Shown in pieces: positions 18,369-28,446 of a stretch of DNA of 64,000 nucleotides; positions within the stretch are counted from its first letter, which is position 1; each line of letters begins with the position of its first letter. Source of the DNA: Polyangium sp. 15x6 (GTDB taxonomy: Bacteria; Myxococcota_A; Polyangia; Polyangiales; Polyangiaceae); the NCBI RefSeq assembly GCF_029960785.1, contig NZ_JASBQE010000008.1, positions 124,001 to 188,000 of the forward strand, in the 5' to 3' direction. The notes below the pieces were generated by a model. It saw nothing but the letters and a program-made list of their open reading frames with translations, had not been told where the DNA came from and did no database searches. The position numbers were made by a program, and so were the translations under genes.

Positions 18369-18989
18369 ATGCGGCTGCTCGTCGTCGACAACTACGACTC
18401 GTTCACTTACAACCTCGTCCAATACCTGGAGATCCTGGGCGCGAAGTGCGTCGTGCAGCTGAACGACGCGATCGACGTGGACGGCGCGCGCGCCCTCGAC
18501 CCGGACGGCATCCTCGTGTCGCCCGGGCCGTGCTCGCCGAACGAGGCAGGCGTGAGCCTGAAGATCATCGAGGCGCTCGGCGCAGAGCGCCCCTTGCTCG
18601 GGGTTTGTCTCGGCCATCAGGCCATCGCGCAGGTGTTCGGCGGGCACGTGGTGCGCGCAGGACGCGTGATGCACGGAAAGACGTCGCCGATCGAGCATGA
18701 CGGGCGAACGGTCTTCGCGGGGCTGCCGCGGCCCTTCGTGGCCACGCGGTACCACTCGCTCATCGTGGAGCCGAGCTCCTTGCCGAGCGAGCTCGAGGTC
18801 TCCGCATGGACGACCGAAGGCGAGATCATGGGCCTGCGCCACGCGCGGCTGCCGATCGAGGGCGTGCAGTTCCACCCCGAGTCGATCCTCACGACGCGCG
18901 GGATGGACCTGCTCCGCAACTGGCTCGATCTCGTGAAGGAGCACGCTCGGGCTCGGACGGGAGGAGCGCTCGCAGGAGCGCTCCTGTGA
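18369..18989 (+). CDS. trpG: anthranilate synthase glutamine amidotransferase subunit
   Basis: A 206-residue class I glutamine amidotransferase that supplies ammonia to TrpE for anthranilate synthesis. It begins [17 protein letters not shown], and its triad is C80 (GVCLGHQ), H169 and E171 (QFHPESI). Some PabA enzymes look the same, but the position before trpD and trpC points to tryptophan. An AAGGTGGG precedes ATG 18369. Its stop overlaps the trpD start as GTGA. The catalytic partner trpE is not in the window. Confidence 0.93.
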   Translation: MRLLVVDNYDSFTYNLVQYLEILGAKCVVQLNDAIDVDGARALDPDGILVSPGPCSPNEAGVSLKIIEALGAERPLLGVCLGHQAIAQVFGGHVVRAGRVMHGKTSPIEHDGRTVFAGLPRPFVATRYHSLIVEPSSLPSELEVSAWTTEGEIMGLRHARLPIEGVQFHPESILTTRGMDLLRNWLDLVKEHARARTGGALAGALL

Positions 18990-20047
18990 GCGCGGACGTC
19001 GCCTGCTTCGCCCACGTGTTCGAGCAGATCGCGCGGGAAGAGCGATCGCTGCCGCGCGTGATGGTGCGCCGCGCGTTCGACGCGATCCTCGCGGGCGCGT
19101 GGACGCCGGTGCAAGTGGCCGGGTTCGTGGTGGCGCTGCGCCTGCGCGGCGAGGATGCCTCCACGATCGCGGCGGCGGCCGAGGCGATGCGCGCGGTGAT
19201 GGTGCGCGTCGATCACGGGCTGCCCGCGGTCCTCGACACGTGCGGGACCGGAGGCGATGGACTCGGCACGCTCAACGTGTCGACGGCGGCGGCGCTCGTC
19301 TGCGCCGCGACCGGCGCGCCCGTCGCCAAGCACGGAAACCGCAGCGTTTCGAGCCGTTCGGGGAGCGCCGACGTGCTCGAAGCGCTGGGGGTGCCGATCG
19401 ACGTGCCGCCCGAGCGCCAGGCCGAGGTGCTGCGCGAGGCGCACATCGCGTTCCTGTTCGCGCCCGCGCATCACCCGGCGATGCGGCACGGCGCGCCGGT
19501 GCGGCGCGAGCTCGCGATCCGCACGATCTTCAACGCGCTCGGGCCGCTCTCGAACCCGGCGTGCACGACGCATCAGCTGCTCGGCACGTACGATCACGCG
19601 CTCCGCCCGGTCTTCGCCGCGACGCTGGCCGAGCTCGGGGTGCGGCGCGCGTGGGTCGTGCGCGGCGAAGATGGGCTCGACGAGGTGAGCCCGTTCGGGC
19701 CGACACGCGTCACGGAGCTCGCGCGTGGATCGCTGCGCGAGATGGTCGTCCGGCCCGAGAACTTCGGCCTGCCGGTCTCGCCGCCGGGCGCGATCCAGGG
19801 CGGATCGGCCGCGGAGAATGCCGAGGCGATCCTCGCCGTCTTGCGCGGCGAGCCTCACCCGGCGCGGTGCGCGATCGTGCTCAACGCGGCCGCCGCGCTC
19901 GCCATCTTCCGCGAGACGGACGACCCGCGCGACTGGCCGGATCTCGCGGCGGAAGCAGCGGCGGCGCTCGACAGCGGCGCGGCCATGCGCAGGCTCGAAT
20001 CGCTCCGTGAGGCCGCGGGGCGCGCGCGAGAGACGGAGGCGGCGTGA
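18986..20047 (+). CDS. trpD: anthranilate phosphoribosyltransferase
   Basis: A 353-residue TrpD, which joins anthranilate to PRPP. The PRPP-binding GTGGD is at residues 87-91, KHGNRS at 115-120, and further conserved are [25 protein letters not shown] and [10 protein letters not shown]. The start is GTG 18986, overlapping the trpG stop. The stop overlaps the trpC ATG as TGATG. Full length for the family. Confidence 0.95.
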   Translation: MSADVACFAHVFEQIAREERSLPRVMVRRAFDAILAGAWTPVQVAGFVVALRLRGEDASTIAAAAEAMRAVMVRVDHGLPAVLDTCGTGGDGLGTLNVSTAAALVCAATGAPVAKHGNRSVSSRSGSADVLEALGVPIDVPPERQAEVLREAHIAFLFAPAHHPAMRHGAPVRRELAIRTIFNALGPLSNPACTTHQLLGTYDHALRPVFAATLAELGVRRAWVVRGEDGLDEVSPFGPTRVTELARGSLREMVVRPENFGLPVSPPGAIQGGSAAENAEAILAVLRGEPHPARCAIVLNAAAALAIFRETDDPRDWPDLAAEAAAALDSGAAMRRLESLREAAGRARETEAA

Positions 20048-20865
20048 TGGACGGGCAGGGACGAAAGCGCGTCCTCGACACGATCCTCGCGTCGAAGCGC
20101 GCCGAGATCGCAGCGCTGCTCGCCGCGCCTCCACCGCGCACGACGCGCGTGCCTTCGGGGGGCGTCTTCGAGGCGCTCCGACGGCCCGAGGGCGGGGCGC
20201 TGCGGCTCCTCGCCGAGGTGAAGCTGCGTTCGCCGTCGGCGGGCGCGCTCTCGTCGGTGCTGAGGCCGGCCGAGCGCGCGCGGCGTTATGCGGAGGCGGG
20301 CGCGGCGATGATCAGCGTGCTCGTCGACGGCCCGTTCTTCGGCGGCTCGTACGACGACCTCGCGGCATGCCGTGACGCGCTCGACGTGACCTTCGGCGCG
20401 GCGCGGCCGAAGCTCCTCTGCAAGGAGTTCATCCTCTCCCCGATCCAGCTCGCCATGGCCGCGGCGCACGGCGCGGACGCGGCGCTCTTGATCGCGCGCA
20501 TCACCTCGGCCGAGGAGCTCGCGCGGCTCGCGGACGCGGCGCGAGATCTCGGCATCGAGCCCTTCGTCGAGGTCGCGACCGAGGACGAGCTCGCGGCGGC
20601 CGAGCACGCTCGCGCGCGTGTCCTCGGCGTCAACGCGCGCGATCTCGACACGCTCGCCATGGATCCCACGCGCGCCGAGCGTGTGCTCACCCGCGCCGAT
20701 CGTGGCGCCGCGCGCGTTCACCTCTCCGGGCTCGCCTCGCCATCCGATGTCGCGCGCATCGCGCAAGGCCCCGCCGACGCGGCGCTCGTGGGCGAGGCGC
20801 TCATGCGGCAGGACGACCCGGGCCCGCTGCTCGCCGCGATGGTCGCGCGCGCCGCGGCCCGCTGA
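20047..20865 (+). CDS. trpC: indole-3-glycerol-phosphate synthase
   Basis: A 272-residue TIM-barrel enzyme that closes the indole ring from CdRP. Visible motifs: LLAEVKLRSPSAG with the catalytic K59, ISVLVDGPFFGGSYDDL, LLCKEFI, DAALLIARI, EPFVEVATEDEL, LGVNARDL and VGEALM. It overlaps the trpD stop. The operon ends here, since a convergent minus-strand gene ends at 20869, three bases away. trpE, trpF, trpB and trpA are not in this window. Confidence 0.94.
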   Translation: MDGQGRKRVLDTILASKRAEIAALLAAPPPRTTRVPSGGVFEALRRPEGGALRLLAEVKLRSPSAGALSSVLRPAERARRYAEAGAAMISVLVDGPFFGGSYDDLAACRDALDVTFGAARPKLLCKEFILSPIQLAMAAAHGADAALLIARITSAEELARLADAARDLGIEPFVEVATEDELAAAEHARARVLGVNARDLDTLAMDPTRAERVLTRADRGAARVHLSGLASPSDVARIAQGPADAALVGEALMRQDDPGPLLAAMVARAAAR

Positions 20866-20868
20866 TCC

Positions 20869-21243
20869 TCACATCGCCGCGGGCCCCGTCATGATCCGGG
20901 CCGAGCAGCGACCGCCCTGACACACGCATCCGCCGCCGCAATCCATCGTCCCCTGCCGACACTCCATCGAGCACAGCACGGCCCTGCAATCGGGCGCCGC
21001 GCTCCGCGCGACACACGACGCCGCGTGGCAACACCCCGCCGGGGCGCAATCCGCGTCCGAACTGCATGCGGCCTCGGCCGCGTTGACCGCTTCCGTCGAG
21101 GATCCCGTGGGCGACGGCGCGGCCGGGGGCTGTGTGTCCGCGGCGGGACGGATGTCCTCCGCGTTCCTCGGGCCCTCCGGCGACGCGGGGTTACACGCGG
21201 ACACGAAGAGCAGCGAGGCGAACAGCGACAGGATCGTACGCAT
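20869..21243 (-). CDS. small Cys-rich lipoprotein
   Basis: A 124-residue lipoprotein: MRTILSLFASLLFVSAC with the acceptor Cys at 17, then a Pro/Ala/Thr linker to about residue 58. The C-terminal domain has about a dozen Cys in a tight pattern (CSSDADCAPAGCCHAASC, then CRAVLCSMEC and CGGGCVCQGGRC), pointing to a disulfide-knotted surface domain. Function unknown. The protein encoded at 55519 has a comparable CxxDxDCxxxxxxxxxxCC pattern. Confidence 0.82.
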   Translation of the reverse strand: MRTILSLFASLLFVSACNPASPEGPRNAEDIRPAADTQPPAAPSPTGSSTEAVNAAEAACSSDADCAPAGCCHAASCVARSAAPDCRAVLCSMECRQGTMDCGGGCVCQGGRCSARIMTGPAAM

Positions 21244-21285
21244 CGAGCGATCCTCATGCCCCGCCGAGGCGGCCTCGTAAAGCCT

Positions 21286-22455
21286 TCAGACGCCGATGTG
21301 CTGCTTCAGTTGCGCCGTGAGCGCATCGAGATCGGCCTGCACGTCCGTGACGGGCACGCCTTTCGTCCGCACGAACCGCGCGAGATCGGCGAACGACGGA
21401 TCCTCGAGCAACGCCGCGACGGCGGGCAGCGCGAACCCGCGATCTCGACCGAGCCGGGCCACGAGCACGCGGATCTCCGCGCGAAAATCCACGCCCGAGA
21501 GCGCCCTGTACAGGATCGCAGCCGCGAGATGCGCTGCACTCTCCTCCCTGCGCGCGCCGACCTCCAAGAGCTCCGACACACGCAGGTGCACGATCGCCCG
21601 CGGCACCACGTTGTCGAGCCGGGCGAGCGGCGCGAGTGATCGCTGCTCCAGCACGATCGCCTCCCCGAGATCGCCTGCATCGTTGTGATGCCCTGCGAGC
21701 GCAGCGAGCGTCCCGGCGTGACCGAGCGCGTCGTTCTGCGCGTCGAACGCGCCGAGCAGCGCGTCGAGCCCGCCCTTCTCCTCCACGGCCCCCGCGACCG
21801 GCCCCACGATGGATGCGTCGTTCGCCGCGCGCACGGCTTCACCGAACATCGACGCGAGCGCCGCGAACGCGCCTGCGCCGAGGAAATACGACGTCGCCGT
21901 GATCCCGGCCTCGACGCCCGCTTCCTTCGTCCCGCCGGGGACCTTGCCCTCGACGAACGCGATGAACGCCGCCCCGTACCGCTCGCCGAACGCGACCTTC
22001 AACGCGGCCTCGTCCTGCCCGGCGCGCTCGTCCGGCCGCGCGTCCATCCACGCCGCCACCGCGAGCGTTGCCGCCTCCGTCGCTTCCAGACCCATCGCTG
22101 CGCCCCCTTCGAGCAGCGGCGCGCGCGTCACGAGCCGCGCCTCCACGAGCTCACCGACGAGCGGCTCGAGATCCGGGCGCTCGAGCTCCCCGGCCTCTTG
22201 CAGCGCCGCGATGCGCCGCTTCACCTCCTCGGGCATGACGGGCATCTCGGGCCGCGCCTCGGGCGGCATCCGCTCGAACGCGGCCATCATGCGTCCGATC
22301 TGCCGGAACCTCTCGTCCTCCACCGACTCGCGCGCAAACACCTTCTCGACGAGCGTCTCGGGCACGGGCGGCAGCGCGCGCGTGAGGATCCAGAGCAAGC
22401 GTCGCGCGTCGGGGGAGAGCTGCGCGATCGCGGTCTCGGCCGTCTTGTCGGACAT
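21286..22455 (-). CDS. hypothetical helical protein
   Basis: A 389-residue soluble protein starting MSDKTAETAIAQLSPDARRLL. It is Ala/Glu-rich and mainly helical, with a central hydrophobic segment (YFLGAGAFAALASMFG) and a C-terminal part that reads like TPR helix pairs (ALGHAGTLAALAGHHNDAGDLGEAIVLEQ, AAHLAAAILYRALSG). No signal peptide. Not assigned to a family. Met 22455 is chosen because sequence upstream in the same frame looks like antisense of the Uma2 gene. Confidence 0.7.
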   Translation of the reverse strand: MSDKTAETAIAQLSPDARRLLWILTRALPPVPETLVEKVFARESVEDERFRQIGRMMAAFERMPPEARPEMPVMPEEVKRRIAALQEAGELERPDLEPLVGELVEARLVTRAPLLEGGAAMGLEATEAATLAVAAWMDARPDERAGQDEAALKVAFGERYGAAFIAFVEGKVPGGTKEAGVEAGITATSYFLGAGAFAALASMFGEAVRAANDASIVGPVAGAVEEKGGLDALLGAFDAQNDALGHAGTLAALAGHHNDAGDLGEAIVLEQRSLAPLARLDNVVPRAIVHLRVSELLEVGARREESAAHLAAAILYRALSGVDFRAEIRVLVARLGRDRGFALPAVAALLEDPSFADLARFVRTKGVPVTDVQADLDALTAQLKQHIGV

Positions 22456-22481
22456 ACCGCGCAGGGTACCGGCGCGCGGGA

Positions 22482-23075
22482 TCAGGGAGAAGAGGGCTCG
22501 GCGGACTTGGGGAGGATCCAGAACGGCGCGAGGTTGATCTCGAGATCGAAGGGAGGCAGGCGGGGAGTTTCGTCCTCGGCTGCGGATGCGACGAGCAGGG
22601 GGCGTTCGCGCTCGGTCGTCCAAACCTCCAACAGATGGATCTCCGGATCGATCAACCAGACCCAACCCACGCCGCATCGCGCGTAGTGCGGCAGCTTGAT
22701 CCGGCGATCGTCGCGAGCGGTCGACGGCGAGAGAACCTCGCAGCACCAATCGGGGAGCAGCGTGATGGGGTACTCGTCAGGCGGGTCAGGACACCGTTCC
22801 ACACGCCACCCGGCAAGATCGGGGTTGAAGAGCCGATCGCCGAAGCGAACCGCGGGCTCCAGCTCGATCCACCAGCCAGTGCCGCCGGAGGCTTTGTCCG
22901 CATCGCCGAGCGCGCGATAGCACTGCCCCACCGCGCGCCGGTGCGGCGCCTTCGGCCGCGACATCGTGCGGATCTCACCCGGCTCGAGGATCTCTCCGCT
23001 CAGGTACTCCGGCAGCCGATCGATCTCGGCCAGCAGCTCCTCGAACGTGGGAACTCTCCGCGCGGGGTCGCCCAT
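22482..23075 (-). CDS. Uma2 family (DUF820) PD-(D/E)xK nuclease-like protein
   Basis: A 197-residue protein with the restriction-like fold of the Uma2 family. Typical segments: RRVPTFEELLAEIDRLP at the start, YLSGEILEPGEIRTMSRP, LFNPDLAGWR, CCEVLSPSTARDDRRIKLPHYARCGVGWVWLIDP, and LLEVWTTE. The Asp of PDLAGW, the Glu of CEVLSPS and a Lys in the RRIKLPHYA segment are the likely metal and catalytic residues. These proteins are common and multi-copy in cyanobacteria and myxobacteria; natural substrates are unknown. Confidence 0.9.
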   Translation of the reverse strand: MGDPARRVPTFEELLAEIDRLPEYLSGEILEPGEIRTMSRPKAPHRRAVGQCYRALGDADKASGGTGWWIELEPAVRFGDRLFNPDLAGWRVERCPDPPDEYPITLLPDWCCEVLSPSTARDDRRIKLPHYARCGVGWVWLIDPEIHLLEVWTTERERPLLVASAAEDETPRLPPFDLEINLAPFWILPKSAEPSSP

Positions 23076-23118
23076 GCAGCGAACGTAGCATGAACCGACC
23101 CCGCGCCGCCCTCCGCCC

Positions 23119-25485
23119 CTACCGCTTCAGGAGCGTCGCGAACGGGTTGTTCGTGAACTTCCCTTGCGGCTGGGGTTTGCCCTGGGAACCCCCCTTGCCC
23201 TGCTGCGGCCCGCCGCGCCCTTGCTGCGGCCCTTGCCCGCCGCGACCTTGCGGTGCGCCTTGCGACTGCGCCCCCGGCTGCGGGCGCTCGCCCTTCCGCG
23301 CCGTCAGCGAGATGCGCTTGCGCACCATGTCCACCTCGAGCACGCGCACCTTCAGCTTGTCGCCGACCTTCACCACCTCGCTCGGATCCTTCACGAACCG
23401 GTCCGCGAGCTGCGACACGTGCACGAGCCCGTCCTGGTGCACGCCCACGTCCACGAACGCGCCGAACGCGGTCACGTTCGTGACCACCCCTTCGAGCTCC
23501 ATCCCCGGCTTGAGGTCCTCCATCGTCCGCACGTCGTCGCGGAACTTCGGCGGCTCGAAGCTCGCGCGCGGATCACGCCCCGGCTTCTTCAGCTCGACCA
23601 GGATGTCATTCATCGTGTACTCGCCGACATCGCCGCCGATGTACTTCTTCGGATCGATGCGCCCGATGAGCTTCGTGTCGCCCACGAGCGACGCCACGGG
23701 CACGCCGAGGTCCGCGGCGATCTTCTCCACGAGCGCGTAACGCTCCGGGTGCACCGCGCTCCCGTCGAGCGGGTGCTCGCCTCCGCGGATGCGCAAGAAG
23801 CCCGCGCACTGCTCGAACGTCTTCGGCCCGAGGCCCGCCACGTCGAGCAGCTTCTTCCGGCTCGAGAACGCGCCGTGCTGATCGCGGTGCGACACGATCT
23901 TCTTCGCGAGCGAAGCGCCGATGCCCGCCACGCGCGAGAGGAGCGGCGCGCTCGCCGTGTTGAGCTCCACGCCGACCATGTTCACGCAGCTCTCCACCAC
24001 CTCGTCGAGCTTCCGCGCGAGCAGCGACTGATACACGTCGTGCTGGTACTGCCCGACGCCGATGCTCTTCGGATCGACCTTCACGAGCTCGGCGAGCGGA
24101 TCCTGCAGCCGCCGCGCGATGCTGATCGCGCCGCGCACCGTCAGGTCGAGATCCGGGAACTCCTCGCGCGCCACGTCGCTCGCCGAGTACACGCTCGCGC
24201 CGGCCTCGCTCACGGGCACGCAGAAGATCTCCTTGAGCCCCTCGGCCGCGAGCACATCGCGCACGAACTGCTCCGTCTCGCGCCCGTGCGTCCCGTTGCC
24301 CACGGCCACCGCGCTCACGCCGTACTTCCGGCACAGATCGCGGATCGTCCGCTTGCCGCGCTCCTCCGCGTCGGCGCCTTGCACGAGGTAGATCGTCTCG
24401 TTCGCGAGCAGCTTGCCCGTGTCGTCGACGACCGCGCACTTGCAGCCCGTGCGCTGCCCCGGATCGATCCCGAGCACCGCGTGCGTCCCGAAGGGCGCCG
24501 CGAGCAAGAGCTCCCGCAGGTTCTGGGCGAACACCTCGACCGCCGCGCGATCCGACTGCTGCTTCAGCTCCACGCGCACGTCGATCTGCACGCTCGGCGC
24601 GAGCAGCCGCTTGTACGCGTCGCTCACCGCCTTGCCGAGCTCGCCCGCCCAGGGCGAGCCGCCGTCGATCCCGCTCATCTTCCCGATCGGCGCGAACAGC
24701 TTCTCGCCATCGAGATCCACCGACGCGCGTAAAATCCCTTCCGCCTCGCCGCGGCGGATCGCCAGGTAGCGGTGCGACGGCATCCCCGCGACGGGCCCTT
24801 CGAAGGTCGCGTACGTGTCGAACTTCGTCGCCTTGCCCTCGTGCTCCTCGTTTTTCTTCACGCGGATCACGCCGTCTTGCATGTACGCCTCGCGCACGGT
24901 CTTGCGCACGTCGGCGTTCTCCGCGATCCGCTCGGCGCAGATGTCGCGCGCGCCTGCGAGCGCCGCCGCGACGTCGGGCACCTCCTTGGCCGCGTCGACG
25001 AAGGCCTTGGCCTCCTCCTCGGGGCTGCCTTCCTTCGCTTGCGACCAGATCCGGTCCGCGAGCGGCTCGAGCCCGCGCTCCTTGGCGATGATCGCGCGCG
25101 TCCGGCGCTTCGGCTTGAAGGGCAGGTAGAGATCCTCGAGCTCGGCCTTCGTCGCGCAGCCGACGATCTTCTTCTTCAGCTCGTCGGTGAGCTTGCCTTG
25201 CTTGCCGATCTCGTCGAGCACCTGCCGGCGCCGCTCGTCGAGCTCCACGAGGTACGTGCGACGCTCCTCGATGGCGCGGATCTGCACCTCGTCGAGCCCG
25301 CCCGTCGCCTCCTTGCGGTACCGCGCGATGAACGGCACCGTCGCCCCCTCGGCGAGCAGTTTTACCACTGCCGAGACCCCGGACCTCGGGAGCGTGAGCT
25401 CCTCCGAGAGCGTCGGGACAGGGTCGAAAGCGGGCAGCGTGATCGTGGGCGAGGCCACCGTGGTGGAGTCGGTCGTCGCAGTCAT
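23119..25485 (-). CDS. tex: Tex family RNA-binding transcription accessory protein
   Basis: A 788-residue Tex/YhgF homologue. It shows the N-terminal VPFIARYRKEATGGLDEVQIR motif, the helical region, the YqgF-like RNase H fold (VLGIDPGQRTGCKCAVVD), helix-hairpin-helix pairs (ISIARRLQDP; VGVELNTASAPLLSRVAGIG) and a C-terminal S1 domain (GVVTNVTAFGAFVDVGVHQDGLVHVSQL). After S1 comes a Gln/Gly-rich tail (QGRGGQGPQQGRGG) that resembles an RGG-like RNA-binding arm. Met 25485 is chosen to match the family length; upstream frame looks non-coding, and no clear ribosome-binding site is present. Confidence 0.93.
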   Translation of the reverse strand: MTATTDSTTVASPTITLPAFDPVPTLSEELTLPRSGVSAVVKLLAEGATVPFIARYRKEATGGLDEVQIRAIEERRTYLVELDERRRQVLDEIGKQGKLTDELKKKIVGCATKAELEDLYLPFKPKRRTRAIIAKERGLEPLADRIWSQAKEGSPEEEAKAFVDAAKEVPDVAAALAGARDICAERIAENADVRKTVREAYMQDGVIRVKKNEEHEGKATKFDTYATFEGPVAGMPSHRYLAIRRGEAEGILRASVDLDGEKLFAPIGKMSGIDGGSPWAGELGKAVSDAYKRLLAPSVQIDVRVELKQQSDRAAVEVFAQNLRELLLAAPFGTHAVLGIDPGQRTGCKCAVVDDTGKLLANETIYLVQGADAEERGKRTIRDLCRKYGVSAVAVGNGTHGRETEQFVRDVLAAEGLKEIFCVPVSEAGASVYSASDVAREEFPDLDLTVRGAISIARRLQDPLAELVKVDPKSIGVGQYQHDVYQSLLARKLDEVVESCVNMVGVELNTASAPLLSRVAGIGASLAKKIVSHRDQHGAFSSRKKLLDVAGLGPKTFEQCAGFLRIRGGEHPLDGSAVHPERYALVEKIAADLGVPVASLVGDTKLIGRIDPKKYIGGDVGEYTMNDILVELKKPGRDPRASFEPPKFRDDVRTMEDLKPGMELEGVVTNVTAFGAFVDVGVHQDGLVHVSQLADRFVKDPSEVVKVGDKLKVRVLEVDMVRKRISLTARKGERPQPGAQSQGAPQGRGGQGPQQGRGGPQQGKGGSQGKPQPQGKFTNNPFATLLKR

Positions 25486-25889
25486 GGGAGGGGTGGCTTT
25501 AGGCACGGGCTGGACGGTTGTCCAGGGGGAAAACCGCGTCAGACGCGGCGCCGGAGCTTGCCCGTGGCCTCGCGCACGCGTGACTTCCGTCTCGCGGAGA
25601 ATCTGGCGGGCGACGTCGGCGCAAGCAATGGAGTGAATGGTGGGGCAATGAAGGCATCGATTGCCCGGAACTCCCTTGACGAGGCGGCGGCGGTCTTCGT
25701 CGGTGTACATGGCGGGAAAGGAGAGTTGACGAGGGGAAGGGGGGCTCGGGACGTCGAAGCGACGATTCCACGAGGAAGATCCCTCCCCGGCTCATCCGAG
25801 CCAAGGGGCCAGCGGCAAGCTTCGTCGACGCGGACGGCTGCGCGCGGATTCTCGAAACGGACGGCGCCCGCTCGGGGAGCGAAGGACGC
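25486..25889. other. intergenic stretch without a recognisable gene
   Basis: Upstream of tex and downstream of the beta-propeller lipoprotein. No protein with family-like features on either strand, and no RNA gene seen. It should hold the tex promoter. Confidence 0.45.
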
Positions 25890-27278
25890 TCAGGGCGCGA
25901 GCGCGACCAGGAACGTCTCGTAGTACCCCGTGCCGGGCGTCGGCCCGAGCCCGAAGTCCACGGCGCCGAGCGCCGTCCCCGCGATGTACACGCGCCCCTG
26001 CCCGTCCACCGCGGCCGCTTGCCCCCATTGCAGCTCCGTGCCGCCGAAGCGCCGCAGGAACACCGGATTCCGATCGGCGTCGAGCTCTGCCACGAATGCG
26101 TCGCCCCGGTACTCGTCCTCGCTCGCCATGAGGTACGCCATCCCGAACGATATGCGCCTGTACATGTTTCCCGTGAGGATCACGCTACCGTCGCTCGCCA
26201 TCGCGAGCCCGAGCCCGGAGTCGGTGCCCAATCCCCCGTAAATCGCGCTCCGTCGGTGATTCGCATTCGCGTCGAGCTCCAGCAAAAACGTATTCGTGTC
26301 GTCGACATTCGTGGAGTCTTCGAACGAATCCGAGACGATCCCCCCACCGAAATCGACGTCCCCGTCGACATGCCCCGTGAGCACGAGCCCGCCATCGTCC
26401 GTGAACGCCACGGCGTTCGTGCTGTCGACGCTCTCGTCGCCGCCCACCGCCCGGCCCCAGAGGGGTTTCCCGTCGAAATCATAGGTCATGACGAATCCGT
26501 CACGATGCCCGGACGCGACGAGCTCGACGTCGAAGCCCATGTCCTTCATAAACTCTCCCACCACGGCAATGACGCCATCACGCGCCGCAACGTCGTGCGA
26601 GGTCACGTATCCTTGATTGCTATCGAGCATCCGTGACCATAGGGGCGTGCCCTCCGGGTCGAGACGCACGATGAAATCGGCATTCGACGAGATCGTAGGC
26701 AGCTCGCCCGACGTCGAGCCCACGAGGACCGCGCCGCCGTCCGGCATCGCCGCGATCGCGATCGGCCGCTGGTCGTCAGCGCCGCCGAACGCCCGCGCCC
26801 AGACCACCTTCCCCGCGGGATCGAGCTTTGCCACGAAGGTATCGTCCGCCCCGTCATGGGGGAGCGAAATGCCGTCGAGTTCGACGGGCCAGGCGAACTG
26901 GCCCGCGACGAGCGCCGAGCCGTCCGGCAAGGCCGCGACGTCGATCGCCCCCTCCGAGAACTCCGCGCCGAACGAGCGGCTGTACACGTGATTGCCCTCG
27001 CCGTCGTACCGCGCGACGTACGCTTGATAGCTGTTCGACGGACTCGGCAGCGTGCCCCCGCCGAGGTCGATGTCCCCGTAATGCTGGCCCGCCACGATCA
27101 CGCCGCCCGAAGCGACCCCGGCGAGCCCCACCGGCGCGACGTAGCTGTCGCGCCCGAATCGGCGCACCCAAAGCGTCGTGCCGGGCTCGTCGGGCGAGTC
27201 ATTCTCCGGGACCTCGCCGCCACAACCCACGAAAAACGCCGAAAGCCCCACGACCCCGAGCAAGCGAAGGATGGACAC
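25890..27278 (-). CDS. beta-propeller (SBBP-like repeat) lipoprotein
   Basis: A 462-residue lipoprotein with N terminus MSILRLLGVVGLSAFFVGC (acceptor Cys at 19). The body consists of repeats of about 55 residues following the plan W-x-RxFGG...D...A...DGG..V.G.....DFGGG......D.F+..LD..G, clearest at VVWARAFGGADDQ, LWGRAVGGDE and FLRRFGGTE. This is the SBBP/propeller repeat of exported bacterial proteins. Likely six to seven blades. The start is GTG 27278, with AGGTGA three bases upstream. Substrate unknown. Confidence 0.85.
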   Translation of the reverse strand: MSILRLLGVVGLSAFFVGCGGEVPENDSPDEPGTTLWVRRFGRDSYVAPVGLAGVASGGVIVAGQHYGDIDLGGGTLPSPSNSYQAYVARYDGEGNHVYSRSFGAEFSEGAIDVAALPDGSALVAGQFAWPVELDGISLPHDGADDTFVAKLDPAGKVVWARAFGGADDQRPIAIAAMPDGGAVLVGSTSGELPTISSNADFIVRLDPEGTPLWSRMLDSNQGYVTSHDVAARDGVIAVVGEFMKDMGFDVELVASGHRDGFVMTYDFDGKPLWGRAVGGDESVDSTNAVAFTDDGGLVLTGHVDGDVDFGGGIVSDSFEDSTNVDDTNTFLLELDANANHRRSAIYGGLGTDSGLGLAMASDGSVILTGNMYRRISFGMAYLMASEDEYRGDAFVAELDADRNPVFLRRFGGTELQWGQAAAVDGQGRVYIAGTALGAVDFGLGPTPGTGYYETFLVALAP

Positions 27279-27343
27279 ACGTCACCTCACGTCACGAAAA
27301 GGAAAAGCCTTGTCGCGACGCTAGCAGATCCGGTATGCCCGGG

Positions 27344-28441
27344 TCACGCCCCGGGACGGGACGCAAATGGTCGAAGCACGGCTGCGGCGTCCACCGACAC
27401 CCGCCCCGCGCCGAGCACCCCGTCGAGCGCCGGATCCACCGCGAGCGCCGCCTCCACGCGGAGCAGCGCCGGCAAATACACGACCTCGCGCCCGAGACCG
27501 CCCCCGCGATACACGCGCGCCGTGATCCGAAGCGCGTCCGGAACGCTCGCCCCGTGCGAGAGCAGGAGCCGCGCCGCCTCCACGAAATCGGCCCCCGCTT
27601 CGAGCTTCCGCGCCGCGACGTGCCGGCACGCGAGCTCGCGCCGCCGCCCGCCCACGAGCGCCCCCGCGCGCCGCTCGAGCCAGAGCGCGCGCCCCTCCTG
27701 ATCATCCGCGCCGCATTGTGTCCCGATCACGAAGATGCCGAGCGACATCCCTGCCGCCCGGCACCGCGGCAAGACGTGCCCGTCGATCTCGTGGAGCACG
27801 GTCCGCTCCACGTCGGCCCGCGTCATGGGCCGCCCCGCCGCGACCTGCACGACGCCCTCGCCCGTCGCCGCGAGCGACGACAGATCCCGCACCACGACCA
27901 CCCGAAACGGCAAGCGCCGCGCCCCGATCTCCGCGCGCATCCGCACGAGGAGCGATCCCTCCGCCGCCTCGTCGTCGCTTCGAATCAGCGCGTCGTCCTC
28001 GGACGCGGGCGGCGGCGGCTCCGAGAGCCATCTCCGCGCGAGGTCGTCCGCCGCGTCATCGTAATGGTCGCGCCGGCCAAACCTTTTTCTCGCCGCGGCC
28101 CAGAGCCCCTTCGTCCCGGTCGCCGAGCAGACGAGCGCCTCCGCCGCGATCTCCCGGGCCCTTCCTGCGTACACCGCGCCGAGCGGCCCTTCGTTCTCCA
28201 GGAACGCCGCGAGCTCCAGGAGCGCGCGCACGAGGCCGTCGTGATCGGGCGGCGGCTCGTACGAGAACCGCGGCGACTCGTGCTCGCCCCGCGCCCACGC
28301 GCCGCCGAGCCGTTCGAGCTCCGCCCGCAGGTTCGTCGGCGTCGTGCACATGATCATGCGCACGCGCGAGGCCGCCTGCACGAGCGCGTTTCCCGCGTCC
28401 GTGATCCATTGCAACGAGTGAGGGTCAGACGCGCGCGGCAC
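27344..28441 (-). CDS. DUF1704/MATCAP-like putative metallopeptidase (QEG motif)
   Basis: A 365-residue protein. The metal motif is H217-E218-IDG-H222 (VLHEIDGHVLPR), followed 24 residues later by DDQEGRALWLE with E249. This HExxxH plus QEG arrangement is that of the DUF1704 family (bacterial QEGLA-motif proteins, related to mammalian tyrosine carboxypeptidase MATCAP); here QEGLA reads QEGRA. N-terminal LQWITDAGNAL and a P-T-N...F-Y-E-P segment also fit. GTG 28441 is only five bases after the phoH stop and has AGGGA upstream, so the two genes are coupled. The assignment rests on motifs only. Confidence 0.72.
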   Translation of the reverse strand: MPRASDPHSLQWITDAGNALVQAASRVRMIMCTTPTNLRAELERLGGAWARGEHESPRFSYEPPPDHDGLVRALLELAAFLENEGPLGAVYAGRAREIAAEALVCSATGTKGLWAAARKRFGRRDHYDDAADDLARRWLSEPPPPASEDDALIRSDDEAAEGSLLVRMRAEIGARRLPFRVVVVRDLSSLAATGEGVVQVAAGRPMTRADVERTVLHEIDGHVLPRCRAAGMSLGIFVIGTQCGADDQEGRALWLERRAGALVGGRRRELACRHVAARKLEAGADFVEAARLLLSHGASVPDALRITARVYRGGGLGREVVYLPALLRVEAALAVDPALDGVLGAGRVSVDAAAVLRPFASRPGA

Positions 28442-28446
28442 GGTCC

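Noticed and set aside
25486-25710. N-terminal extension of Tex by 75 residues
   Set aside because: The extra residues have no similarity to Tex and Met 25485 gives the normal length.
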